64,000 nt of DNA from Bradyrhizobium yuanmingense (GCF_029167105.1 NZ_JARFML010000004.1:62001-126000); one strand, 5' to 3'. Numbered from the stretch's first letter, positions 18,201 through 26,543 are shown. The notes: generated by a model not told the origin, from the sequence alone. Made by a program: numbers and translations.

Positions 18201-18385
18201 TCGGCTACACGATCGTCGGCGGCCTGATGCTGTCGCAGCTCCTGACGCTCTACACGACCCCCGTCGTCTATCTCTATCTCGACCGGCTCGGCGACTGGCT
18301 GACCGGGCGTAAGCCGCGGGCGGCCGCGGCATCCCTCCCATCCGCGACAAAGGCGGATACCGAACTGAGCCATGAATCCGCTTGA
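15242..18385 (+). CDS. RND multidrug-type efflux transporter (MdtB/MdtC-like)
   Basis: A full-length inner-membrane proton-driven pump of 1047 residues. The HAE1-type RND architecture is clear: TM1 near the N-terminus, a large periplasmic loop, TM2-7, a second periplasmic loop, and TM8-12. The TM4 proton-relay pair is present as Asp401-Asp402 (GFVVDDAVVVIENI). The C-terminal half shows GIVKKNGIMLVDFA. Sequence style (PNVNYPTIQISAQLPGADP) is closest to the MdtB/MdtC group. Substrates are not predictable. It is translated from an ATGA overlap with its adaptor. Confidence 0.95.
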   Translation: MNLSAPFILRPIATALLMTGLLLCGLAAYPLLPVGALPNVNYPTIQISAQLPGADPGTIASSLATPLEQQLSQIPGITQLTSSSALGVAQLTVQFELSRTVDSAAVDVLAAINAASPFLPPNIPYPPTIRKVNPAETPIMLIALTSASLPLTTVDAYAENILLPKISQVPGVGLVGIGGQQKPAIRIRVNPQALAARSIGLEDVRNVIAGANVDLPKGTLNSPRVTYTLNTNDQLLKPSTYEDLIIAYRNGSPVRIRDIGNAIEGPENDLLAGWYGKEPAIILAIQRVPGANVIETVDRVKQLLPQLQASVPPAIKVTIAADRTATIRAAVSDVQFTLMLTVALVVMVIFLFLRNFWATIIPAITVPLALVGTFAVLYVLGYSLDNLSLMALSIAVGFVVDDAVVVIENIVRHLEQGMTPMEAALKGSAEIGFTIVSITLSLIAVFIPLFLMGGYVGKLFQEFAVTITASLLLSLVISLTLTPMMCARLLKDDSRRKHGKLYLVFERGFDAMLALYARGLRVVLRHRFATLLVMLSTIALTGYLYMIIPKGFFPQQDTGQIVGITEAAQDISFPAMSERQQAIVDILSKDPAIQSVASYIGPGGPTATLNQGRIFIVLKPKPERKASADQIIERLGPRLAHIQGIRLYMQAAQDITIGARLSKTQYQYTLTDADSSELTHWSAIFLDKLRALDVISDVASDQANAGPRLEVTVNREVASSFGILPTTIDNALDDAFGQRIVSTIFTSLNQYHVVMEVDPRFQYGPEALKDIYLNSASGQQVPLSTLVHSVIKPAPILINHQSLFPSVTISFNLKPGVALGDAVTAIQRIEKETGKPASLSTSFQGNAQAFQSSLRGTPLLIGAALIVIYIILGVLYESLIHPITILSTLPSAGIGALLLLLAVHMDLSVIAIIGIILLIGIVKKNGIMLVDFALEVERQHGLGPEEAIYQACTLRFRPILMTTMAALFGGVPLMIGSGTGAELRQPLGYTIVGGLMLSQLLTLYTTPVVYLYLDRLGDWLTGRKPRAAAASLPSATKADTELSHESA

Positions 18386-18527
18386 GCGACGCTTCGGGAT
18401 CACGCAACCCGCCACTGAGATGGCCTCGCACAGCAGGCAGCCAGCCTGATCGTGGTTTCGTGCGTTTTGACAAGGCCCCTGCGAAAACGCAAAAGACCTC
18501 CCGTCGACGGCGCGGTACACAGTCCGT

Positions 18528-20021
18528 ATGACGCTCGAACGCCTGGATGGCTCTAATCCCGTACAGCCCCAGCGATGGTGGCGCCGTTTGCTGCCGATCC
18601 AGACAATACAGGATCGGATTCTGCTCTGGGCTTGGGGTAGCCTTGTTTTGACCCTCCTGTCCTTCGCCTGTTCACTGCTTGGAGATAATTTCACGGCGAT
18701 CGCTTTCGCCGCTTTTCTGGCCGCTTCGCTGACGCTCGTCGGCGCGATCATGGATATCACGGCCCTGAAGAAGGCCCATGCCGAGCTGGAACGGAGCGAG
18801 CTGCGCTACCGCCATCTGTTCAGCCGCATGCCGATCGCATTCCGGCAGCTCGACGCCAGCAAGCTGGTCGCGCTGTTTCGAAAACTGCGCGCCGAGGGGG
18901 TGAAGGATCTCGGCCCCTATTTCGACAGTCATCCCGAGTTTCTGCGAACCTGCATGGATGCGCTCTCGTTTCAGGAGGCCAATGAACGGGCCATCCAGAT
19001 GTTCGGCGGAGGCGTCCAGAGCTATGTCGGACGTTCCATGGCCGAGAGCTGGAAAGAGCGGCCCGATACGTTCCGTCGAGCCATGGAATCCCGCTATCGC
19101 GGCGAGACGAATTTCGAAGAAGAGACCAAGATGGTCACGTGGGATGGCCGCGTCGTCGACGTTCTCTTCACGACGGCCCGCGTCGGCCCCATCAACGATC
19201 TCGAAATCAGCCTGGTCGGCACCATCGATATTTCACAGCGTGTTCGCGCGCAGCAGAAGCTCCAGCAAGTGCAGGCCGAGTTCGCACATGACGCGCGGGT
19301 CTCGATGCTCGGCGAGCTCACCGCCTCGATCGCCCACGAGATCAACCAGCCCCTTGCCGCGATCGCCACCAACGGCGCCGCGGGGCTGCGTTGGCTGAAC
19401 AGGCCGACTCCCGACATCGTCGAAATTCGCAAAACCATCGAAAACATCGTCGTGGACACCCAGCGCGCCGCGAACATCGTGGCGCGCGTGCACCGCATGG
19501 CCTCCCGGAAAGCCCCCGAGCAGGAATTACTCTCGTTTGACGAGATCATTCGCGAAGCGCTTCTGTTCCTGCGGCACGAATTGGAATCTCGCAGCGTAAC
19601 CATCCTGCACCGTCCCGATCCGGCCGTGCCGCAGGTGCTCGGTGACCGCACTCAACTGCAGCAGGTGATCGTCAATCTCGCCATCAACGCGGTGCAGGCG
19701 ATGTCGCAAGCCGGACATGACGATCGCAGGATCGTCATCAGCACGGCCACGCAGGACGCTGCCACGTTGTGCTGCTCGGTGGAGGACAACGGTCCCGGCA
19801 TCGCCGACGAACATGTCGGCCGGCTCTTCGAAAGCTTCTTCACGACCAAGGAGAGCGGCATGGGCATGGGGCTGCCCATCTGCCGGTCGATCATCGAAGC
19901 ACATGGAGGCCGGATCGGCGCGGAGGCCAGCACCACCAATGGCGGCGCGCGTTTCTGGTTCACTATGCCGATTTCCGCAATGGCGGTCTCGCCGCGGTCC
20001 GATCCCCGTCCGGAGGCCTGA
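18528..20021 (+). CDS. PAS sensor histidine kinase without adjacent regulator
   Basis: A membrane kinase of 497 residues. Two hydrophobic segments (about 31-52 and 56-76) precede one PAS domain (about 90-238) with the same inserted helical stretch (EGVKDLGPYFDSHPEF) as the kinase at 135. HisKA follows with the histidine at about 270 (SIAHEINQPLAAI), then an ATPase domain (DNGPGIADEHV, SGMGMGLPICRS). No response regulator is encoded next to it: the pump operon precedes it and the convergent oxidoreductase follows with a 16-bp gap. It is therefore an orphan kinase, perhaps acting on the FixJ-type regulator at 2042, whose kinase is similar. Confidence 0.9.
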   Translation: MTLERLDGSNPVQPQRWWRRLLPIQTIQDRILLWAWGSLVLTLLSFACSLLGDNFTAIAFAAFLAASLTLVGAIMDITALKKAHAELERSELRYRHLFSRMPIAFRQLDASKLVALFRKLRAEGVKDLGPYFDSHPEFLRTCMDALSFQEANERAIQMFGGGVQSYVGRSMAESWKERPDTFRRAMESRYRGETNFEEETKMVTWDGRVVDVLFTTARVGPINDLEISLVGTIDISQRVRAQQKLQQVQAEFAHDARVSMLGELTASIAHEINQPLAAIATNGAAGLRWLNRPTPDIVEIRKTIENIVVDTQRAANIVARVHRMASRKAPEQELLSFDEIIREALLFLRHELESRSVTILHRPDPAVPQVLGDRTQLQQVIVNLAINAVQAMSQAGHDDRRIVISTATQDAATLCCSVEDNGPGIADEHVGRLFESFFTTKESGMGMGLPICRSIIEAHGGRIGAEASTTNGGARFWFTMPISAMAVSPRSDPRPEA

Positions 20022-20037
20022 CTGCAGCTTTTCGAAG

Positions 20038-22335
20038 TTAGGCCTGCGGCTTCAGGCCGGCCGAACGCACCAGGCGGATCGGTACCCCCTTGTATGACGG
20101 CGTGAAGCTGAGAGGGTCGCGGGCATAGAGTGGGACCAGCGGATTGGTTTCCGGATAGTACGCCGCACAGCAGCCGGTCGGGAAGGAATAGGCAACGACG
20201 CGGAAGTTGCGCACGATCCGCTCGGCGCCGTCGGTGGAGGCAGTTATGAGATCGACGCGATCGCCATCGGCCAAGCCCCGCTTCTTCAGCTCGTATTCGT
20301 TGAGAAACACCACGTCGCGCTGGCCGAACACGCCGCGGTACCGATCCGACATCGAGTAGAGCGTGGTGTTGTACTGGTCGTGGCTGCGTATGGTGGCGAG
20401 CCACAGAAAGTCACCATCGCTCTGCGGAGGGTCCTCGCCGCAACCCGGGAAGACCAGGAAGCTGGCCTTGCCCGACGGCGTCGCCCAGATGCGTTCGCGC
20501 GCCGTCGAGGTCAGATGAAAGCCGCCGGGCACGCGGATGCGGGCATTGTAGCCCTGGAAGATCGGGAACACCGCCTCGATCGCATCGCGAATGCGGTCGT
20601 AATCGGCAACGAAGCCGTCCCAGTCGACCACCGTACGCTCGCCCAGCGTCGCCTTGGCGACACCGGCGATGATCGCGACCTCGCTGAGGAGATGCTCCGA
20701 CGCCGGCTTGTTGCGGCCGCCGGACGCATGCACCATCGACATCGAATCCTCCACCGTGACCGACTGCGGTCCTGTTTCCTGAACGTCGATCTCGGTGCGC
20801 CCGAGGCACGGCAGGATCAGGGCGGCGCGACCATGGATCAAATGGCTGCGGTTGAGCTTGGTCGAGACGTGGACGGTGAGATCGAGCCTGCCGAGCGCCG
20901 CCCGGGTCGCCTGCCAGTCCGGAATGGCAGCGGCGAAATTGCCGCCCATCGCGAAGAAGGCCTTCACCTCGCCGCGGATCATGGCTTCCAACGCGGTAAC
21001 CACATTGTGCCCCGATGCGGCCGGCGGCTTGAAGCCGAAGCGCTGCTCCAGGCGCTCGAGGAAGTCTGCCTTGGGAATCTCCGTGATCCCCACGGTGCGA
21101 TCGCCCTGCACGTTGGAATGGCCGCGAACCGGGCAGACGCCGGCGCCCTCGCGCCCGACATTGCCGCGCAACAGCGCGAGGTTGGCGATCTGCTGGACGT
21201 TGTTCGCGCCGCGCCGGTGCTGGGTGATGCCCATGCCATAAACGAGGATGGCGCGCTCCGCCTTCATATAGGCGCCAGCCGCATATTCCATGTCCTCGCG
21301 CGTCAGGCCGGACTGGCGCTCGATGTCGGGCCATTGCGTACGCTTGAGATCGTCGATCAGCGCTTCGACGCCAACGGTGTGACCGCGAATGAAATCCCAG
21401 TCGAGGATCTCCGGCTGCTCGGCGGCGCGGGTCGCCTCGTCCGCCTCGACCAGAATCTTCATAATCCCCTTGAGAACGGCGACGTCGCCGCCAACCCGCA
21501 CCTGGAAGAGTTTCGAGCTGATGGTCGTCGCCGACAGCGTGATCATCTCGACCGGGCTCTGCGGCGCCTGGAAACGCTCCAGCGCCCGCTCGCGGAACGG
21601 GTTGAAGGAGATGATGGAGGCGCCGCGGCGCGCGGCATTGCGTAGGCTGGTCATCATCCGCGGGCTGTTGGTGCCGGGATTCTGGCCGAAGATGAAGATG
21701 CAATCGGCCTTGTCGAAATCCTCCAGCAGCACGGTGCCCTTGCCGACGCCGAGGGAGTGCGGCAAGCCGACGCTGGTCGCCTCGTGGCACATGTTCGAGC
21801 AGTCGGGGAAATTGTTGGTGCCGTATTCACGCACGAAGAGCTGATAGAGGAAAGCTGCCTCGTTCGAGGTCCGGCCGGACGTGTAGAACTCCGCCATGTT
21901 CGGATCCGGCAGGGCCTTGAGCTCGCGGCCAATCATATCGAACGCGTCGCTCCACTCCACCGGGAGATAGCGGTCGGATGCGGCATCGTAGGCCATCGGA
22001 TGCGTGAGCCGACCGACCATTTCGAGATCATAGTCGCTCCAGCCCGTGAGCTCGGTAACGGTATGCTCGGCAAAGAATTCGGGCGTGCAGCGCTTCGAGG
22101 TCGCCTCCCAGGCGATCGCCTTGCCGCCATTCTCGCAGAATTCGAACGACGAGGTGTGCTTCGGATCAGGCCAGGCGCAGCCGGGACAATCGAAGCCCTC
22201 CGGCTGGTTCATCCGCCGGAGCGTCGCAGCCCCCTTCAGCGGCACCCGCTGCACCAGCAGCGCCTCGCTGAGCGCCTTGAGCGCCCCCCAACCGCCGGCG
22301 GGTTCACGGTAGGGACGGACCGATTTCGTGGTCAT
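20038..22335 (-). CDS. FdhF/YdeP-family molybdopterin oxidoreductase (putative formate dehydrogenase)
   Basis: A cytoplasmic molybdenum bis-MGD enzyme of 765 residues from the ATG at 22335, the first methionine after a GAGA site. Two N-terminal cysteines (CPGC, about 50 and 53) and the C in FEFCENG could bind an iron-sulfur cluster, although fewer ligands are apparent than in classical formate dehydrogenases. NMCHEATSVG (Cys about 183) is the probable molybdenum ligand. FGQNPGTNSPRMM and RGANNVQQIANLALLRGN are cofactor-binding segments. This is the YdeP subgroup, often annotated as formate dehydrogenase without proof. The fdhD gene nearby, whose product sulfurates such enzymes, supports it. 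The gene is divergent from the oxalate decarboxylase, which makes formate. Confidence 0.88.
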   Translation of the reverse strand: MTTKSVRPYREPAGGWGALKALSEALLVQRVPLKGAATLRRMNQPEGFDCPGCAWPDPKHTSSFEFCENGGKAIAWEATSKRCTPEFFAEHTVTELTGWSDYDLEMVGRLTHPMAYDAASDRYLPVEWSDAFDMIGRELKALPDPNMAEFYTSGRTSNEAAFLYQLFVREYGTNNFPDCSNMCHEATSVGLPHSLGVGKGTVLLEDFDKADCIFIFGQNPGTNSPRMMTSLRNAARRGASIISFNPFRERALERFQAPQSPVEMITLSATTISSKLFQVRVGGDVAVLKGIMKILVEADEATRAAEQPEILDWDFIRGHTVGVEALIDDLKRTQWPDIERQSGLTREDMEYAAGAYMKAERAILVYGMGITQHRRGANNVQQIANLALLRGNVGREGAGVCPVRGHSNVQGDRTVGITEIPKADFLERLEQRFGFKPPAASGHNVVTALEAMIRGEVKAFFAMGGNFAAAIPDWQATRAALGRLDLTVHVSTKLNRSHLIHGRAALILPCLGRTEIDVQETGPQSVTVEDSMSMVHASGGRNKPASEHLLSEVAIIAGVAKATLGERTVVDWDGFVADYDRIRDAIEAVFPIFQGYNARIRVPGGFHLTSTARERIWATPSGKASFLVFPGCGEDPPQSDGDFLWLATIRSHDQYNTTLYSMSDRYRGVFGQRDVVFLNEYELKKRGLADGDRVDLITASTDGAERIVRNFRVVAYSFPTGCCAAYYPETNPLVPLYARDPLSFTPSYKGVPIRLVRSAGLKPQA

Positions 22336-22581
22336 TTCGATGTCTCTCGTTCTGGCAATTCTGCGGCTAGCTAAGGATCGCGCAAGGGAAGCCGTCTTCC
22401 CGAAAGGAAGCCGAATTTCGCAATCGCACACGTTCGAACTCGGCCCGCCTGCCGCAGCAGCCAGTGCATTCCGGCAAAAACAGCGCCGATCCCGGAAGCT
22501 GAAACGGCGCCCGGAAACTAGGCTTGGCAGAAGAGCCCGTCGGAACGGAGGGCTTCCGACAATTTTCAGGAGCGAGCCAAG

Positions 22582-23829
22582 ATGTTTTCAAGACGTGATC
22601 TGCTGGCCATGTCTGCTGCAGGCGCCGCCATGGTCGGCTCAGGTGCGCAGGCCGCAACCTTCGGCAATCCCGATGAGCCGCCGCAAGGCGCCATCAACGC
22701 CAAGAGTCCAGGAAGCCTGACCGACCCCGGTCCGCAGAATCCCGACCTGGCCAGGCAGTTCCCCTCCGCACAAACTCCGCCCGCGACCGATGTCGGCGGC
22801 CAGCCGATGGATTGGGCCTCGTTCAACAATGCGCCGCGACGCATCCAGAACGGGGGCTGGGCGCGTCAGGTCACGGTCGAGGATTTCGCCATCTCCAAGG
22901 AAATCTCCGGCGTCAACATGCGTTTGTCTGCCGGCGGCATCCGCGAGCTGCATTGGCACCAGGCCGCCGAATGGGCGATCATGACCTATGGCAGCTGCCG
23001 CATCACCGTCCTCGACACACAAGGGCGCCCCTATGTCGGCGACCTCAAGGCCGGCGATCTCTGGTACTTCCCGCCGGGCGCGCCGCATTCGCTCCAAGGC
23101 CTGGGGCCGGACGGCTGCGAGTTCGTGATCTGCTTTGACGACGGCCACGCCAATGAGTTCAACACGCTGCTGGTCACGGATTGGCTCGCCCATACGCCGC
23201 CCGAGGTGCTGGCGAAGAACTTCGGCGTACCGGCCGAGGCCTTCGCAAATATCCCGCTGCACAATCTCTGGATCTTCCAGGGGACGGTGCCCGGCGATCT
23301 CGCCGCCGATCGCGCCGCGATCTCCAAGCGTGCGGAGGCGCCGCCCTATCCCTTCATCCATTCGCTCGGGAGCTCGACCCCGGTGAAGGAAAGCTCCGCC
23401 GGCAGCATCCGCGTTGCCGACAGCAGCAATTTCAAGGTCGCCACCACCGTCGCTGCCGCGCTGGTGACGATGCCGCCAGGCGCGGTCCGGGAGATGCACT
23501 GGCACCCGAACGCGGACGAGTGGCAGTACTACATCAAGGGCAAGGCGCGGATGACGGTATTCGACACCGGCCCCAACGCGCTGACGACGGATTTCTCGGC
23601 CGGCGACATCGGCTATGTCCGGCGCAATTTGGGCCATTATGTCGAGAATATCGGCGACACCGAGCTACAGTTCGTCGGCGTGTTCCGCGCACCGCGCTAC
23701 GAGGAGGTCTCACTGTCCAACTGGCTGGCGCACACACCGCCCAAGCTGGTCGCCCAGCACTTCAACATCGACGAGAAGCTGGTCGGACAATGGCCGGACA
23801 ACAGCCCTGGCGTCATGCCCAGGTCCTGA
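22582..23829 (+). CDS. oxdC: Oxalate decarboxylase, bicupin, Tat-exported
   Basis: A 415-residue manganese enzyme converting oxalate to formate and CO2. The N-terminus has a Tat signal (SRRDLLAMSAAGAAM). The first cupin has metal ligands HWHQAAEW (His124, His126, Glu130) and His169. The second has HWHPNADEW (His306, His308, Glu313) and His352. The lid segment that gives decarboxylase rather than oxidase activity reads NEFNT (191-195). In Bacillus OxdC it is SENST, so the key glutamate is kept but neighbours differ. An AGGAG-type site precedes the ATG. The divergent gene is a putative formate-oxidising enzyme, so the pair may let the cell use oxalate. Confidence 0.93.
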   Translation: MFSRRDLLAMSAAGAAMVGSGAQAATFGNPDEPPQGAINAKSPGSLTDPGPQNPDLARQFPSAQTPPATDVGGQPMDWASFNNAPRRIQNGGWARQVTVEDFAISKEISGVNMRLSAGGIRELHWHQAAEWAIMTYGSCRITVLDTQGRPYVGDLKAGDLWYFPPGAPHSLQGLGPDGCEFVICFDDGHANEFNTLLVTDWLAHTPPEVLAKNFGVPAEAFANIPLHNLWIFQGTVPGDLAADRAAISKRAEAPPYPFIHSLGSSTPVKESSAGSIRVADSSNFKVATTVAAALVTMPPGAVREMHWHPNADEWQYYIKGKARMTVFDTGPNALTTDFSAGDIGYVRRNLGHYVENIGDTELQFVGVFRAPRYEEVSLSNWLAHTPPKLVAQHFNIDEKLVGQWPDNSPGVMPRS

Positions 23830-23857
23830 ACAAGGACAATATACGGTCCCGAATGAG

Positions 23858-23881
23858 AAAGGCGCCGAAACCGGCGCCTTT
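23858..23881. terminator. Bidirectional intrinsic terminator
   Basis: A perfect 9-bp stem AAAGGCGCC / GGCGCCTTT with a 6-nt loop. On the plus strand it ends in TTTCCTTCT after the oxalate decarboxylase gene; on the minus strand the same stem is followed by TTTCTC, so it can also stop transcription coming from the fdhD side. Confidence 0.8.
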
Positions 23882-23911
23882 CCTTCTGCTTGCGACTCGA
23901 GCCCGTCGCAG

Positions 23912-24067
23912 TCAGGAGTGATTCGGCGCCGCAGTCGAATCACTGGTCGGTTTCCAACTGTGGCCGGAGCGGGCGGTGTCTTCGAGTTCGTCGACGCCGA
24001 CGAGCATTCGCCGGGCGTCCTTCTCGGCGCGTCGCTTGGGAGCGTCCACCTCGGCATTTATCCCCAT
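23912..24067 (-). CDS. Possible 51-residue protein downstream of fdhD
   Basis: A short ORF beginning MGINAEVDAPKRRAEKDARR, highly charged and without membrane segment. It lies 178 bp after fdhD and just before the bidirectional terminator, so it would be the last gene of that transcript. Its composition is protein-like rather than the Arg/Pro/Ser-rich pattern of false GC-rich frames. The ribosome-binding site is weak. I recognise no family. Confidence 0.4.
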   Translation of the reverse strand: MGINAEVDAPKRRAEKDARRMLVGVDELEDTARSGHSWKPTSDSTAAPNHS

Positions 24068-24245
24068 CACGGTGCTCAAGTCCTGGGCTCACCAACCGCG
24101 CGATGTCAGGGCGAGGAAACCTCCCGACATGCTCAGCAGAGAGGCAACCAGCAGCGATCGTTCCGGAGCGAAGACCTGGGCCCGCGGCCCCGACCAAAGC
24201 CTCCGGAGATTCGGCTTGCGTCGTCATGGCCAGAGATCCAAGGCG

Positions 24246-25082
24246 TCAGCAGCCGGTGCGCGACGCTGCCTCTTCAGGCAGCAGAACGCGGCGCGGATGC
24301 GTGAAGACACCATATCCGTCGTCGCGGGCGACAGCGAGCAGCGTGATACCCGCCTCGTCCGCGGTCTGGATGGCGAGCGCGGTCGGTGCTGAAACGGCGA
24401 CGACGACCGGCGCGCCGATCATCGCCGCCTTTTGCACCATTTCCACGGAGACGCGACTGGTCAGCAGCACGGCGCCATCGCGGGCCGAGCTGCCCTCGCG
24501 GACGATGGCACCGGCGAGCTTATCGAGCGCGTTGTGCCGCCCGACATCCTCCCTGACCAGCGTGATGCCGCTACGGGGACGCCAGAACGCCGCCGCGTGA
24601 ACGGACCGCGTCTGCTGATTCAACGTCTGGAGCGGCGACAAGGCTTGCATGGCGCCCAGCAGGTCCCGTGCCGGAAAGGCAATGCCGCGCCCCTCAACTC
24701 GCGACGGCGTGCGACGCGCCTGTTCCAGGCTTTCGATACCGCACAGCCCGCAGCCGATCGGGCCGCTGATTGCGCGGCGGCGGGCGGCCAGGGTTGCCGC
24801 GCGATCGCCATCGAGCCACATCCGCACTTCCATGCCGAACTTGTTGGAGATCAGCTCGATGCTCCTGATCTCGCTCGCGCTATCGATGATGGCCTCGGTG
24901 AGGCTGAAGCCGACACCGAAATCCTCGAGCTCAGCCGGCGTCCCCATCATCACGGCGTTGGTCGATCCGTTGTAGGTGAGCGCGATGGCGCTCTCCTCGG
25001 CGACCAATCGCGATGTCGACGTCGTGCGGCCGGCACGCCAGGCGATCTCACGATGCCGCGAGAATGTCGAGCCCGTTATCAT
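24246..25082 (-). CDS. fdhD: Formate dehydrogenase accessory sulfurtransferase FdhD
   Basis: FdhD moves sulfur from a cysteine desulfurase to the molybdenum cofactor of formate dehydrogenases, a step needed for activity. The 278-residue protein carries the key cysteine pair in GCGLCG (about 111 and 114), and REDVGRHNALDK plus LTSRVSVEMVQKAA, which are family hallmarks. Its likely client is the YdeP-type enzyme at 20038. A 48-codon membrane-protein ORF ends 3 bp upstream of its start codon on the same strand. Confidence 0.93.
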   Translation of the reverse strand: MITGSTFSRHREIAWRAGRTTSTSRLVAEESAIALTYNGSTNAVMMGTPAELEDFGVGFSLTEAIIDSASEIRSIELISNKFGMEVRMWLDGDRAATLAARRRAISGPIGCGLCGIESLEQARRTPSRVEGRGIAFPARDLLGAMQALSPLQTLNQQTRSVHAAAFWRPRSGITLVREDVGRHNALDKLAGAIVREGSSARDGAVLLTSRVSVEMVQKAAMIGAPVVVAVSAPTALAIQTADEAGITLLAVARDDGYGVFTHPRRVLLPEEAASRTGC

Positions 25083-25085
25083 GGC

Positions 25086-25232
25086 TCACACTGTCGCCGG
25101 CTCGGCCGAATGCCGGGAAGCCCGGCTTCTGAGCGCGAGCCCGAACGCAATGAAACCCCACCCCAGGAAGATCAGACCGACGACCAGCATCGCTCCGAGC
25201 GACGCCTTCGTGTTCGACATATCCATCATCAT
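25086..25232 (-). CDS. Small single-pass membrane protein upstream of fdhD
   Basis: A 48-residue ORF beginning MMMDMSNTKASLGAM, with one strongly hydrophobic segment (GAMLVVGLIFLGWGFIAFGL) and a basic tail (RSRASRHS), consistent with an N-out/C-in single-pass inner-membrane protein. AAGGGG lies about 8 nt before the first of four closely spaced ATGs. The stop is 3 bp before the fdhD start, so the two form an operon. No known formate dehydrogenase subunit is this short; it could be a membrane anchor or a regulator. Confidence 0.65.
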   Translation of the reverse strand: MMMDMSNTKASLGAMLVVGLIFLGWGFIAFGLALRSRASRHSAEPATV

Positions 25233-25266
25233 CGCCCGCCCCTTGTACGTATGACCGGCCCGCCGG

Positions 25267-25548
25267 TCATAGATGGGAGCAAGCGTACAGAGACCAGCCC
25301 AGGGTTATCTTTCGAGGATGCCGCGGCATTGTCTCATCCGCACGATGCGCCTTTCCGCGAAGAGTTCGTTCCGCCGGCGTCCCCTTGTTCCGACGCGACA
25401 GGAGCGCCATCGTCGCGAAGACGCCATCACGTCGCGCCAATGCGTGGAACAGCGCGGCGGTGGCAAGCTCGTCGGCAGTTCGGGCAATTTCGAAATCGTT
25501 CGTGCGATTTGAGAAACGCTCGCCGGGCGCGAAAGACTCGTCTTGCAG
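25267..25548 (-). other. Open frame with coding-like composition but no standard start
   Basis: A frame of about 93 codons, ending 34 bp before the small membrane-protein gene, contains a helical, protein-like stretch (FEIARTADELATAALFHALA). It has no ATG, GTG or TTG near its 5' end; only a CTG at 25548 follows the preceding stop. It may be a gene with an unusual start, a decayed remnant, or coincidence. The rest of the interval to the SDR gene at 25659 shows nothing recognisable. Confidence 0.25.
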
Positions 25549-25658
25549 CTAACCCTATTGCGGGGCTGTTCACGCGAGGCCAGCGATCAATCGGGGCACG
25601 ATGAACGTGTTGCGATAGCGGGCGCTTCTGCGAAAGCCGGAATGCGATTGGGTATCGA

Positions 25659-26543
25659 ATGAGCAAAGTGATTATCGTCACAGGAGCTGCAAACAGCATC
25701 GGACGGAACACCTGCCGGAAGCTGGCCCAGGCCGGCCACAAAGTCTACGTTTCGATGCGGGAAGCGGATGCTCATGACGAGCACGGTGTTGGGGAGGCTG
25801 GAACTGAAGGCGACGTGGATCTCCGCAGTTTGGAGTTTGACGTTTCCTCGGAAGCTTCCGTGAGCGAGGCCATCGACACCATCGTTGCCGAGAACAACCG
25901 CCTCGATGTGGTCGTGCACAATGCCCGGCAGGTCGTCTACGGACCTGCGGAAGCTTTTACGCCGGAGCAGCTCGCCGAGCTCTACGATACCAACGTGCTG
26001 AACGCGCAACGGCTTAACCGATCCGCATTGCCACAATTGCGCAAGCAGGGTCAGGGCCTGCTGATATGGGTCTCGTCAAGCAGCGCGCGTGGCGGCTCGG
26101 TTCCTTTCCTGGGCGCGTATGCCTCCTCGAAGGCGGCGCTGGACGCGCTCGCACTCAGTTATGCCGGCGAGCTCGCGCGCTGGGGTATCGAGACGACCAT
26201 CGTCGTCCCCAGCGCGCTCGGGCCCGGCCACTACATTCGCTCCGGCCGGCCGCAAGACACTGTTCGAGCCGAGGAATACGCCGACGGCCCAACCGCCGAT
26301 TTGAGCGAAATCGCGCTCTCGGGACTCGCGCAGCTTGCGGCGCAGAATCGAACGTCGCAAGACGTTGCCAATGCAATAGCCGATGTCGTCGCCATGCCGT
26401 TCGGACAGCGGCCACTGCGGATCAATTTCGGTCCGGATCACGACGGCGCCGCAGCCGTCGGTGCCGTCGCCGAAAGCGTCCGCGCGGAACTGCTCCGCCG
26501 GATCGGACTGGTAGACATCCTTCAGCCCGCGCTCATCGGATAG
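25659..26543 (+). CDS. Short-chain dehydrogenase/reductase (SDR)
   Basis: A cytoplasmic NAD(P)-dependent oxidoreductase of 294 residues. The Rossmann motif is TGAANSIG at the N-terminus, a variant in which the middle glycine of TGxxxGxG is replaced. The catalytic residues follow the classical pattern: Ser in WVSSSSARGG (about 139-142) and the YASSK pair (Tyr154, Lys158). The aspartate-containing FDVSSE suits cofactor selection. The C-terminal 90 residues extend beyond the core and may hold the substrate-binding lid. The substrate is unknown and the neighbours give no hint. Confidence 0.9.
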   Translation: MSKVIIVTGAANSIGRNTCRKLAQAGHKVYVSMREADAHDEHGVGEAGTEGDVDLRSLEFDVSSEASVSEAIDTIVAENNRLDVVVHNARQVVYGPAEAFTPEQLAELYDTNVLNAQRLNRSALPQLRKQGQGLLIWVSSSSARGGSVPFLGAYASSKAALDALALSYAGELARWGIETTIVVPSALGPGHYIRSGRPQDTVRAEEYADGPTADLSEIALSGLAQLAAQNRTSQDVANAIADVVAMPFGQRPLRINFGPDHDGAAAVGAVAESVRAELLRRIGLVDILQPALIG

